A DNA stretch of 13,255 nt from Planctomycetaceae bacterium (lineage in GTDB: Bacteria > Planctomycetota > Planctomycetia > Pirellulales > Thermoguttaceae). This document shows, piece after piece, positions 6,396 to 13,255 of the stretch. The first letter of the stretch is position 1, and each line of letters starts with the position of its first letter. The position numbers and the translations under genes were made by a program. The notes beneath the pieces were generated by a model. The model saw only the letters and a program-made list of their open reading frames with translations, searched no databases and was not told the DNA's origin. The stretch lies in assembly GCA_003509805.1 (NCBI GenBank), contig DOMV01000474.1:1-13255 (forward strand), written 5' to 3'.

Positions 6396-7514
6396 TTAGG
6401 TGTCGCATTCGATCGCTTCCATCACGGTCCGCGGATCGATTCCGCCGACCAATTCGCAGCGACCGAGTTCGATCGGAAGCACAAAACGGAGCCGGCCGTT
6501 CTCCACTTTTTTGTCGCGATTCATTAAATCGACAGCCCGCTTCGGCTCGATCGACGCACCGAGATCCAAAAGCGACGTCGGCAGGTCAAGGCGTTGCAGC
6601 AACCGGATTTGACGTTCCAGGAACGCCGTATCGACCCGGCCGAGTTTCAGGGCCAGGCGCGCGGCGCAGACGCAGCCGACGGCGACCGCCTGACCGTGCG
6701 GGAGCCGGTAATCGCCGAGGGTTTCGAAAACAAGGGTTTCGAAGACATGGGCGAACGTATGGCCGTAATTGAGCAGCGCCCGGAACCCGGTCGTTTCCCG
6801 TTCGTCGTTCGCGACGATTCCGGCCTTGATTTCACAGCAGCGAAACACGATTTCGGAAAGAATATCCCGATCGCGTCGGCCGACGTCGGCGGCATCCGAT
6901 TCGAGCCGTTCAAAAAGGGCGGCATCGAGTGAAACGGCGTATTTCGCGATTTCGCCGAGTCCGCAGGCATACTGGGTCGCATCAAGCGTTTCCAGCGTCG
7001 CCGTATCGATCAGGACGCCGACCGGCTGGTGGAATGCGCCGACCATGTTTTTCGCGCCGGGCAGATTGATCCCGACCTTGCCGCCGACGGAGCTGTCCAC
7101 TTGGGCGAGAAGCGTCGTCGGGACCTGGAAAAACCGGATTCCCCGGGCAAAGGTCGCGGCAATGAAACCGGCAAGATCGCCGATCACGCCGCCGCCGACC
7201 GCGACCAGGACGCTTTTCCGGTCGGTTCCGTCTTCGAGCAATGTTTCCCAAAGCGTCGCGGCGGTTTCAATCGATTTGCTCGATTCCCCGGCGGCGATCA
7301 CGAACAGGGAAACGTCGATTCCCGCGTCGGCAATCGCGTCGGCGACGATCCGGGCATATCCGTACGAGGAAACATGTTCGTCGGTCAAAACGACCGCATG
7401 CGAAACGGTGCCCCCGCCGAGCGAAGAGAGAAACGCCCCGGCCCGGTCCAGATTGCCGTGCCCGATGTCGATGGAATAGGAACGCTCGGAAAGGGAAACG
7501 GTGAGAGAAGGCAT
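6396..7514 (-). CDS. aroB: 3-dehydroquinate synthase
   Basis: AroB is the second shikimate-pathway enzyme. It converts DAHP to 3-dehydroquinate using NAD+ and a divalent metal. From the ATG at 7514 the protein has 372 residues, near the family norm. The nucleotide loop GGGVIGDLAGFIAATFARG spans 107-125, PTTLLAQVDSSVGGKVGIN spans 132-150, and LPGAKNMVGAF follows. The metal ligands are in place: Glu188 (GLGEIAKY), His252 (LNYGHTFAH) and His273 (LPHG). NRDKKV lies near the C-terminus. An in-frame TTG at 7586, overlapping the tatC stop, would add 24 unrelated residues and is rejected. No SD is seen; an exact 10-bp direct repeat lies just upstream. The gene follows tatC by 68 bp on the same strand and probably shares its transcript. 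It and trpAB both belong to aromatic amino acid synthesis but are not co-transcribed. Confidence 0.97.
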   Translation of the reverse strand: MPSLTVSLSERSYSIDIGHGNLDRAGAFLSSLGGGTVSHAVVLTDEHVSSYGYARIVADAIADAGIDVSLFVIAAGESSKSIETAATLWETLLEDGTDRKSVLVAVGGGVIGDLAGFIAATFARGIRFFQVPTTLLAQVDSSVGGKVGINLPGAKNMVGAFHQPVGVLIDTATLETLDATQYACGLGEIAKYAVSLDAALFERLESDAADVGRRDRDILSEIVFRCCEIKAGIVANDERETTGFRALLNYGHTFAHVFETLVFETLGDYRLPHGQAVAVGCVCAARLALKLGRVDTAFLERQIRLLQRLDLPTSLLDLGASIEPKRAVDLMNRDKKVENGRLRFVLPIELGRCELVGGIDPRTVMEAIECDT

Positions 7515-7526
7515 CGTCAATCGCAG

Positions 7527-7551
7527 GGTTGTATTTCTACAGGTTGTATTT
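7527..7551 (-). repeat. Exact 10-bp direct repeat upstream of aroB
   Basis: AAATACAACC occurs twice on the minus strand, separated by 5 bp (15-bp period), ending 12 bp before the aroB ATG in the tatC-aroB gap. It may be a regulator-binding site or a leader RNA element. The function is unknown. Confidence 0.6.
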
Positions 7552-7582
7552 TTGATGGGTCCGCAAACGCGCGCCGGAGGGG

Positions 7583-8725
7583 TCAATCCTCGGCGTCTTC
7601 GTATAATTCCTTTCGGGGAAACATTTTACACATCCAGATGCCGGCGAAATAAAGGAAGGTGAGCGGAATCGCCATCAAAATCATGCTCCACGGGTCGGCC
7701 GGGGTCAGCAACATCGAGATGACGAAAATCGCGAGCACCGCAATCCGCCATTGGGACAGGTACATTTGAACGCTGAATATGTGGACCCGTTCGAGCACGA
7801 ACATGACGAGCGGCAACTGGAAGCTGATGCCGAAGCCGATGGGCAGCAGCAGCGCGAAATTGAGCCATTCATTGATCCGCGCTTCCGGTTCGATGTCCGT
7901 GAAACTGTTGAACCAGAACAGAAATTCGAGGATAAACTGGAAAACGATGAAAAAAGCGAACACGGAGCCCGCGATGAACAGGATGATACTGATCGGCATG
8001 AAAAGATAAATGTACTTTTTCTCATGCGGATAGAGTCCGGCCGCGACGAAGGACCAGAGATGATAAAAAATCCCGGGGCTCGCGAGCACGAACCCGACCA
8101 GCAGCGAGGCTTTCAGGTAGATCGAAAACGCTTCCTGCGCGTTGAAGGTCTTGCTGCGGACCCGGGCGTCGTCCTTGATCGCCGTCCAAAGAATCAACCG
8201 CACCGGCTCCGCGTCGTAATCCGTCGTCGGGGCGTGCGAGAGCAAACCGGCGCCCTCGGCCTGTTTTTTGCGGCGCTGGTCCCGGGCTTTCTTTGCCAGG
8301 GCGAAATTGTCGACCTCGTCCAACGCGATCATCGGCTGCTCCGTGCCTGCCGTCGTGGACGTGAGGGCCTCTTGTTTTCTCTGGTAATCGAGCGCCCGTT
8401 CCAGTTCCCCGGGAAATATCCAGAATTCGGTCGGCGTCAAGCCCCGATCCTTGGGAACACGGATGATCGACGCGTTTTGGCCCTCGCTCAGCAGTTCTTT
8501 TTTATGGGTTTCCAACCATCCGGTCCCTCGCTCCAAATGATAGTTTTCCAAGGATTTCTTCAGGGGACGCTGGATATGTTCGACGACGGGTCCGCCGAGA
8601 AAAAAACCGAAAACGGTGCCGACGACGAGCCAGATGATCGCGTAAATCAGGCAGTTCCGGAGTTCTTCCAGATGCTCCCCGAAACTCATCGCCGTCGAAT
8701 CAGAAAACAGGTCGTCCTTACGCAT
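7583..8725 (-). CDS. tatC: Twin-arginine translocase subunit TatC with a large periplasmic-loop insertion
   Basis: TatC is the multi-spanning receptor of the Tat pathway, which exports folded proteins carrying twin-arginine signals. The protein has 380 residues, against about 250 in E. coli. Conserved parts are FGEHLEELR (15-23), SPGIFYHLWSFVAAGLYPHE with its conserved His-Glu (216-235), FGISFQLPL (298-306) and TPADPWS (341-347). Six membrane segments lie near 24-46, 203-225, 239-263, 285-311, 326-342 and 346-365. The extra length sits between segments 1 and 2, about residues 50-198. It is strongly charged, with a basic run AKKARDQRRKKQ (144-155). Enlarged loops of this kind are, to my knowledge, a planctomycete trait. 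The position of E. coli Glu170 is Gln303 here. No SD precedes the ATG. No tatA or tatB gene is adjacent. The next gene, aroB, is 68 bp downstream. Confidence 0.95.
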   Translation of the reverse strand: MRKDDLFSDSTAMSFGEHLEELRNCLIYAIIWLVVGTVFGFFLGGPVVEHIQRPLKKSLENYHLERGTGWLETHKKELLSEGQNASIIRVPKDRGLTPTEFWIFPGELERALDYQRKQEALTSTTAGTEQPMIALDEVDNFALAKKARDQRRKKQAEGAGLLSHAPTTDYDAEPVRLILWTAIKDDARVRSKTFNAQEAFSIYLKASLLVGFVLASPGIFYHLWSFVAAGLYPHEKKYIYLFMPISIILFIAGSVFAFFIVFQFILEFLFWFNSFTDIEPEARINEWLNFALLLPIGFGISFQLPLVMFVLERVHIFSVQMYLSQWRIAVLAIFVISMLLTPADPWSMILMAIPLTFLYFAGIWMCKMFPRKELYEDAED

Positions 8726-8799
8726 GAGAATGTGGAGAAAGGAACCCTAAATGAAAGCCCGGAACGAAGTGTGGCGCAGTGACGGGAAAGACAACCGAT

Positions 8800-8827
8800 A
8801 ATATACCATTTTTGCCCATCTTCACAA
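8800..8827 (-). promoter_or_regulatory. Candidate sigma70 extended -10 promoter for tatC-aroB
   Basis: On the minus strand, TTGTGA (8827-8822, 4 of 6 matches to the -35) and a 16-bp spacer precede TATATT (8805-8800, 5 of 6). A TG dinucleotide in the extended -10 position adds support. The start would fall near 8793, giving a leader of about 70 nt before tatC. Confidence 0.5.
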
Positions 8828-8911
8828 GGAACGGTGATTATTTCCCGCGAACCATCGGTTTTTCTGAAGCGGTTATATCGTTTATTCCGATAGTGACGAC
8901 AAGGTCCGTTT

Positions 8912-8923
8912 GCACGGCCGTGC
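8912..8923. repeat. Perfect 12-bp palindrome upstream of flgK
   Basis: GCACGGCCGTGC is fully self-complementary and lies 63 bp before the flgK ATG, in the divergent tatC-flgK region. It could be an operator for a dimeric regulator or a short hairpin in the flgK leader. The role is inferred only from position and symmetry. Confidence 0.5.
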
Positions 8924-8986
8924 CATACGTCGGTACACCGAGACGGGCCTCCATTCGCTACGACATCGGGATACGGGATATTTTTC

Positions 8987-10726
8987 ATGCTTTTCGGTTC
9001 CTTACAAATGGCGGGATCGGCCCTGAACGTTTCGTCGCTCGGGATCCAGGTTACGGGTCAAAATCTTGCAAACGTCAATACGCCCGGGTACGCCCGGGAG
9101 CAATTGATCCTCGAAACCTCCAACACGTTGAAGTACGGTCGAAACGTGATCGGGACCGGCGTCCAGGCTTCCGGGGTTGTTCAGATCGTCGACCAATACC
9201 TGGAGGAACGGTTGCGGAACGCGGTCAGCGACACGGCCGATTCCGGCACGCAATACCGGTATACCAACGAACTGGAGGCGTTGGTCGGCGAGTTTTCCGA
9301 GAACGACCTGAGCACCTCGCTTGATACGTTTTTCAATTCGATCGCCAACATCCTGAACAATCCCGAAACAGTTTCCTATCGCAAAATGGCCGTCGAGGAA
9401 GGAGGGGCGCTTGCCGAAAAAATCCGGAAAATCTCGGGATCCCTGACCACGATGCGGCACAGTATCAACAAGTCGGTCGGCGACGCCGCCGAGGAAATCA
9501 ACCTCCTGACGGAACAGATTCGCCAATTGAACATGGGAATCGCGAAACTGGAATCGGGCCGTTCGCCCGGAACCGAGGCGACTTCGCTCCGGGACGACCG
9601 GCAACTTGCGCTGACGGCGCTCTCACAAATCGTGAACATCAAGGTGTCGGAAGATGCCGACAGCGGAGCGGTCACGGTTTCCTGCGGGGGCGACATCCTC
9701 GTCGCCGGAACGTACCGGGAAGAGGTGTACGTGAATCATGAAACCGATTCCAGGGGATTGACGAAAGCGATGCTGGTCACCGGATCGTTGAAAAGCAACC
9801 TCAACCTCAGCGCCGGCGCCGTTGCCGGGATGTATGAGGCCCGGGATACCATTCTCGGCGGTTTTGCCGCCGAACTCGATTATTTCACGCACCGAATGAT
9901 CGAATCGTTCAACGCGATTTACACGTCCGGGCAGGGCCTCGACGGCTATTCCACCTTGACAAGTTTGCAGGGACTCGACGATCCGGACGCGGTCCTGGGT
10001 ACCGTCGGCTTCGATTATCCGATACAAAACGGCTCCTTCTCCCTTTTCGTCACGGACGCGAAAACCAAGGTCTCCAAAGAGGAATCCGTCACGGTCGAGG
10101 TCAAAGACGTTGAAAAGGTCGATCCGTTTTCGTTGAAAACCCCCAAACCCGCGGAGGGGACGACCCTGAACGACCTGATCGACCGGATCAACGGGATCGA
10201 ACATCTCTCGGCCGAATTGACGAGCCGGAACGAATTGAAAATCACCTCGGATTCGCCCGACGTCACCTTCGCGTTCGGCAAAGACACCAGCGGCCTGCTC
10301 GCGGCCATGGGGATCAACACCTTTTTCACGGGCACGGGCTCGGCCGATGTCGGGGTCCACTCCATGCTGGAAACCGATCCGGCCAAATTCGCGGCCAGTT
10401 CCGACGGGATCGGCAAAGACACGCTCAACGCCGTCAAACTCGCCGCCATGCCCGAAACGCCGAGCGCGCGTTTCGACAACATGACGATCACGGGATATTA
10501 CCGGTTGATCATCGATAAAACCGCGATCGCGGGCGGAACGGTCAAAGCGATCGCCACAGCCGACGCCTCCTATCAATCGACGCTGCAATCTCATCGGGAC
10601 GCCGTTTCCGGCGTCAACCCGGACGATGAAACGATCAACCTCCTCGTCTACCAGCGCGCCTACCAGGCGACCTCCAAATACGTCACGGCAATCAACGAAA
10701 TGCTGGATTACCTCCTCCAGATTTGA
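8987..10726 (+). CDS. flgK: Flagellar hook-associated protein 1 (FlgK)
   Basis: FlgK is the first hook-filament junction protein, exported by the flagellar type III apparatus and assembled outside the cell. The protein has 579 residues, in the usual range. The N-terminal D0/D1 region shows SLGIQVTGQNLANVNTPGYA (17-36). The coiled-coil part follows, with EEINLLTEQIRQLNMGIAKL and SLRDDRQLALTALSQIV. Then come GAVAGMYEARDTILGGFAAELD and FNAIYTSGQGLDGY. The central variable domain (about 345-465) ends near the FlgK-like stretch FGKDTSGLLAAMGINTFFTG. The C-terminal helix VYQRAYQATSKYVTAINEMLD is diagnostic. There is no cleavable signal and no clear SD. One cysteine (Cys233) is present. flgL follows after 37 bp, so the two are almost certainly co-transcribed. 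The upstream region holds a 12-bp palindrome and a weak CCGATA element. Confidence 0.96.
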   Translation: MLFGSLQMAGSALNVSSLGIQVTGQNLANVNTPGYAREQLILETSNTLKYGRNVIGTGVQASGVVQIVDQYLEERLRNAVSDTADSGTQYRYTNELEALVGEFSENDLSTSLDTFFNSIANILNNPETVSYRKMAVEEGGALAEKIRKISGSLTTMRHSINKSVGDAAEEINLLTEQIRQLNMGIAKLESGRSPGTEATSLRDDRQLALTALSQIVNIKVSEDADSGAVTVSCGGDILVAGTYREEVYVNHETDSRGLTKAMLVTGSLKSNLNLSAGAVAGMYEARDTILGGFAAELDYFTHRMIESFNAIYTSGQGLDGYSTLTSLQGLDDPDAVLGTVGFDYPIQNGSFSLFVTDAKTKVSKEESVTVEVKDVEKVDPFSLKTPKPAEGTTLNDLIDRINGIEHLSAELTSRNELKITSDSPDVTFAFGKDTSGLLAAMGINTFFTGTGSADVGVHSMLETDPAKFAASSDGIGKDTLNAVKLAAMPETPSARFDNMTITGYYRLIIDKTAIAGGTVKAIATADASYQSTLQSHRDAVSGVNPDDETINLLVYQRAYQATSKYVTAINEMLDYLLQI

Positions 10727-10763
10727 CGGCGCAACCGCTATTTTCCCCACGGATCAAAACACC

Positions 10764-13255
10764 ATGAACAGCGTTTCCCTCGGATACATGCGGGTCAGCA
10801 GCGCGCTGCAATACAACCGTTCTTACGCCTCGCTTTCGGCGCAAACGGGCCTGTTGGCCAAATATGAACAGCAGCTCATGTCGGAAGTGCGGTATCAATA
10901 CGGGAGCGACGCGCCGACCCACGCCTCGATCACGTTGACGACCCAGATGGTCATGGAACGCAAAGCGCAGAATTCCATGAACCTGAATTCCGCGCAGGCG
11001 TATTTGACGACCAGCGATTCGACCCTGTCGAAAATCGGCGCGCTCATGAACGAGGCCCGCGCTTCGGCGCTCGACGGGCTCAACACGACGACCAGCGCCC
11101 CGGAACGGACCTCGTTGGCGCTGACGATCAAGAACTCGCTCCAGCAAACCGTCAATTTCGGGAACACGAATTACCAGAACCGGTACCTTTTTTCGGGCGC
11201 GACGACCGATGTCCAGGCGTTTACGTGGAATTCGAACGCGTATGCCCTGACCTATACGGGGAGTGTTCAACACGTTTACACCTGGACCGACACGGACAGT
11301 CTGACCGCGACGAACATGAGCGGGGACCAGGTGTTCGGGGCCTTGTCGGACCCGATTACAAGCGGTGTCGATTTCAACCCGGCGATCACGTATTCGACGC
11401 AAACGAGTGCGTTGGATCGCGGAGCGGGAATCGACAAGGGAGCGATCCGGCTGACGTTCGAAGGGGCCGACGGGATCAAGAGCGTCGACGTCGATCTGGG
11501 CAACTGCGCCACCGTCGGCGACATCCGCAGCGCGATCGTCAAAAACGCCGCCGCCCTCGGGGCCTCGGTCGAAGTCGACCTGACGGCGCACGGGTTTGCC
11601 ATCGCGGTTTCCGGTACGACGCCCGGCTCGCTGTCGGTCGGGGAAGTCGGCAAGGGGGCCGTCGCGCGTCAACTGGGCATCGTCGCCCAATCGATCACGC
11701 CCGCCAAACCGCTGATCGGAAAGGATCTCGATCCCGCCGTCACGCCCTTGACATCGCTCGAAAGCCTGTTCGGTTCCAAAGCGAGGACATCACTGACATT
11801 CGCGGGCACGAACAACAATATCCTGATCGAGGCGAAACGGAACGGCGCCGAAGCCGTCGACCCGGAGACCGGGAAAACCTGGCCCCTCAACGGGATCGAA
11901 ATCGTGTTCATCGCGGACGGCAATATCGAGCCCGGCTCCGAATACGCCGATTTCGACGAGGAAACGCGGCAGCTCACGGTTCATGTCCACCCGGATTCGA
12001 CGACGAGCAACGACGTGGTGGCCGCGTTCAACAGGGCTTCGGACGCCGGGGAAATTCCGCCCCTCCAAGCCTCCCTTGATCCGCTCAACCAGGAAGGCGG
12101 GAGCAAGTCGGCCGGGACCGGGCTGATCGGCCTGTTGCCGGGTATTCCGTATTCGATGGGTACGACCGCCTACGGGAGCGGGGAAACGTTCGACAAGGAT
12201 TCCGGAATCCGAATCACAAACGCCAACCAGACGTACGAACTGGACTTTTCCGATTGTTCGACCGTCAGCGACATGCTGGCCGCGCTGAACGACCCGAAAT
12301 ACGGACTTCACGCTTCGATCAACGTCGCGGCAGGCCGGCTGGATGTCCGGACGCGGGTTAGCGGGACCGATTTCATGATCGGGGAAAACGGGGGCAAAAC
12401 CGCCACGCAACTCGGGATACGCTCGATGATTGCCGAAACGAAACTCGACGATCTCGATTTCGGGCGCGGCGTGATGGACGATGAAGGTCCCGGAACGCAA
12501 GCGAAAGCGGTGTACGAATCGAACAGCGCCAACAGCGCGCTCCTGTTGACCGCGAAAAACGAGGGAGCCCGGTGGAACGATTATGTACTCGATTTCGTCG
12601 AAACAAACGATCCGAACGGCGCCGTTACGGTCGCGATGGACGAGGAAAACCAAAGGATCACGATCGGGATCAACCACGGCGTGACGACCGCCTGCGAAAT
12701 CGTCGCCGCTTTTGCCGAACAACCCGGTGCGCAGGAGTTTTTCACGTTGCAACTCGACGAAAGCGGCGGGACGAATTCGGGATTGGGCGTCGTTTACACC
12801 GGTTCGACGACCACATCCGGCGGCGAGGACGGCGGGATCGACTTCACGATTACCCGCAACGACGGGCTTCGATTCAACGTCGATATCCACGGGGCCGAAA
12901 CGGTCGGCGACGTGATCGACCTGATCAACGCGCATCCCGGGAACGTCGGCGGGCTGCTCGCGGCGCGATTGAATGAAAACGGAAACGGGATCGAACTGGT
13001 CGACCGGAGCGTCGGCGATTCGACGATGAAAGTCGAACGGACGCTTCTTTCGACGGCGGCGATCGACCTGGGGCTCATTCCGCGGGGCGAGGAATTCGCC
13101 GTCCCGACGGACGCGGGAAGCAATGCTTCCGTGACGTTCTCGGGCGCGGCAAACAACTCCTCGTTGTTCGTCGCGGGAAAATCGACCGGGGAGTACGCGA
13201 ACGGCGTGACGATCGAACTGGTCGACATGAATGTTCCCGGCGGCAGCGGAACACC
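10764..13255 (+). CDS. flgL: Flagellar hook-associated protein 3 (FlgL), very large, 3' end outside window
   Basis: FlgL is the second hook-filament junction protein, between FlgK and flagellin. The frame opens at the ATG at 10764 and has no stop up to the window end, giving at least 830 codons; typical FlgL is about 300. Residues 1 to about 160 form the flagellin-like N-terminal helical domain (MRVSSALQYNR, long amphipathic helices, then the FlgL hallmark NTNYQNRYLFSGATT). After a linker, residues 222-830 hold alternating modules: three like the flagellin hook IN motif and three of a second type, the last cut by the window end. The C-terminal D0 helix is not visible. Usual FlgL-type STGxRIxxPSDDP is replaced by SEVRYQYGSDAP. 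Three cysteines are present (248, 498, 644). No SD precedes the start; flgK ends 37 bp upstream. An enlarged flagellin-like protein is a weaker alternative. Confidence 0.9.
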   Translation, partial: MNSVSLGYMRVSSALQYNRSYASLSAQTGLLAKYEQQLMSEVRYQYGSDAPTHASITLTTQMVMERKAQNSMNLNSAQAYLTTSDSTLSKIGALMNEARASALDGLNTTTSAPERTSLALTIKNSLQQTVNFGNTNYQNRYLFSGATTDVQAFTWNSNAYALTYTGSVQHVYTWTDTDSLTATNMSGDQVFGALSDPITSGVDFNPAITYSTQTSALDRGAGIDKGAIRLTFEGADGIKSVDVDLGNCATVGDIRSAIVKNAAALGASVEVDLTAHGFAIAVSGTTPGSLSVGEVGKGAVARQLGIVAQSITPAKPLIGKDLDPAVTPLTSLESLFGSKARTSLTFAGTNNNILIEAKRNGAEAVDPETGKTWPLNGIEIVFIADGNIEPGSEYADFDEETRQLTVHVHPDSTTSNDVVAAFNRASDAGEIPPLQASLDPLNQEGGSKSAGTGLIGLLPGIPYSMGTTAYGSGETFDKDSGIRITNANQTYELDFSDCSTVSDMLAALNDPKYGLHASINVAAGRLDVRTRVSGTDFMIGENGGKTATQLGIRSMIAETKLDDLDFGRGVMDDEGPGTQAKAVYESNSANSALLLTAKNEGARWNDYVLDFVETNDPNGAVTVAMDEENQRITIGINHGVTTACEIVAAFAEQPGAQEFFTLQLDESGGTNSGLGVVYTGSTTTSGGEDGGIDFTITRNDGLRFNVDIHGAETVGDVIDLINAHPGNVGGLLAARLNENGNGIELVDRSVGDSTMKVERTLLSTAAIDLGLIPRGEEFAVPTDAGSNASVTFSGAANNSSLFVAGKSTGEYANGVTIELVDMNVPGGSGT
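11427..13255 (+). repeat. Alternating A-B protein module array within flgL
   Basis: In the flgL frame, A modules cover residues about 222-309, 479-555 and 692-772. B modules cover about 340-455, 589-675 and 788 to the window end. A modules share a beta-strand lead, then [AS/E]TVxD, a helix, a beta pair, and end in QLGI or DLGL. This matches the flagellin hook IN pattern. B modules begin with S-x-L/V-T/F, continue to an NGIEIVF-like strand, then DEExRQxTV or DEENQRITI, then TTxxxxVAAF. Similarity is at protein level; I see no long identical DNA stretches, so the duplications look old. Confidence 0.75.

Noticed and set aside
7515..7586. Upstream TTG start of aroB that would overlap the tatC stop
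   Set aside because: The extra 24 residues do not resemble AroB N-termini, and the frame crosses the direct repeat. The ATG at 7514 gives the family length.
8794..8801. ACCGATAA as a sigma28 -10 element for flgK
   Set aside because: It matches the -10 core well, but no TAAA-like -35 lies at the right distance, and it overlaps the better-supported minus-strand tatC promoter.
8779..9324. 181-codon plus-strand frame starting upstream of flgK
   Set aside because: It overlaps more than 330 bp of the flgK coding sequence in another frame, and that part is Arg-rich, as expected of a shadow frame.
1..13255. CRISPR array, insertion sequence, tRNA, rRNA, phage or toxin-antitoxin locus
   Set aside because: I searched for spaced direct repeats, transposase-like frames, terminal inverted repeats and tRNA T-arm consensus by eye and found none. 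All long frames are accounted for by the genes listed.

Overview
The window is 13.3 kb of ordinary, densely coding bacterial chromosome of moderately high GC content. It holds nine protein genes plus the 3' end of a tenth. The best lineage guess is Planctomycetota. TatC carries a very long, charged insertion in its first extracytoplasmic loop and opens with a planctomycete-like N-terminus, FlgL is greatly enlarged, and many starts lack a Shine-Dalgarno (SD) sequence. This assignment is an inference, at roughly 0.65 confidence. I see no insertion sequences, prophage, CRISPR array, tRNA or rRNA.

Plus strand, 1-4420. The 3' two thirds of trpB overlap trpA by 4 bp (ATGA), which closes a tryptophan operon. 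A 368-bp gap follows, ending in a well-formed sigma70-type promoter for an extended SDR nucleotide-sugar enzyme (UDP-glucuronate decarboxylase/epimerase type). Next is glgC (ADP-glucose pyrophosphorylase), with its own extended -10 promoter and a clear SD. Both middle genes act on sugar nucleotides.

Minus strand, 8725 to 4463. Transcription order is tatC, aroB, an HU/IHF-family gene, then a GspF/PilC-type secretion membrane protein. tatC and aroB probably form one transcription unit. The HU gene has its own promoter (TTGACA, 17-bp spacer, TAGACT) and a leader of about 175 nt with a terminator-like hairpin. gspF converges on glgC with only 42 bp between the stop codons.

Plus strand, 8726-13255. 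A 261-bp divergent region separates tatC from flgK-flgL, the two hook-filament junction proteins. flgL runs off the window end and is at least 830 codons, against about 300 in typical bacteria. After a conventional FlgL N-terminal domain it carries an alternating array of two module types: a flagellin-hook-IN-like module (A) and a second, unnamed module (B), in the order A-B-A-B-A-B. This is the most interesting structure in the window. I found no clear evidence of a wholly new biological system.
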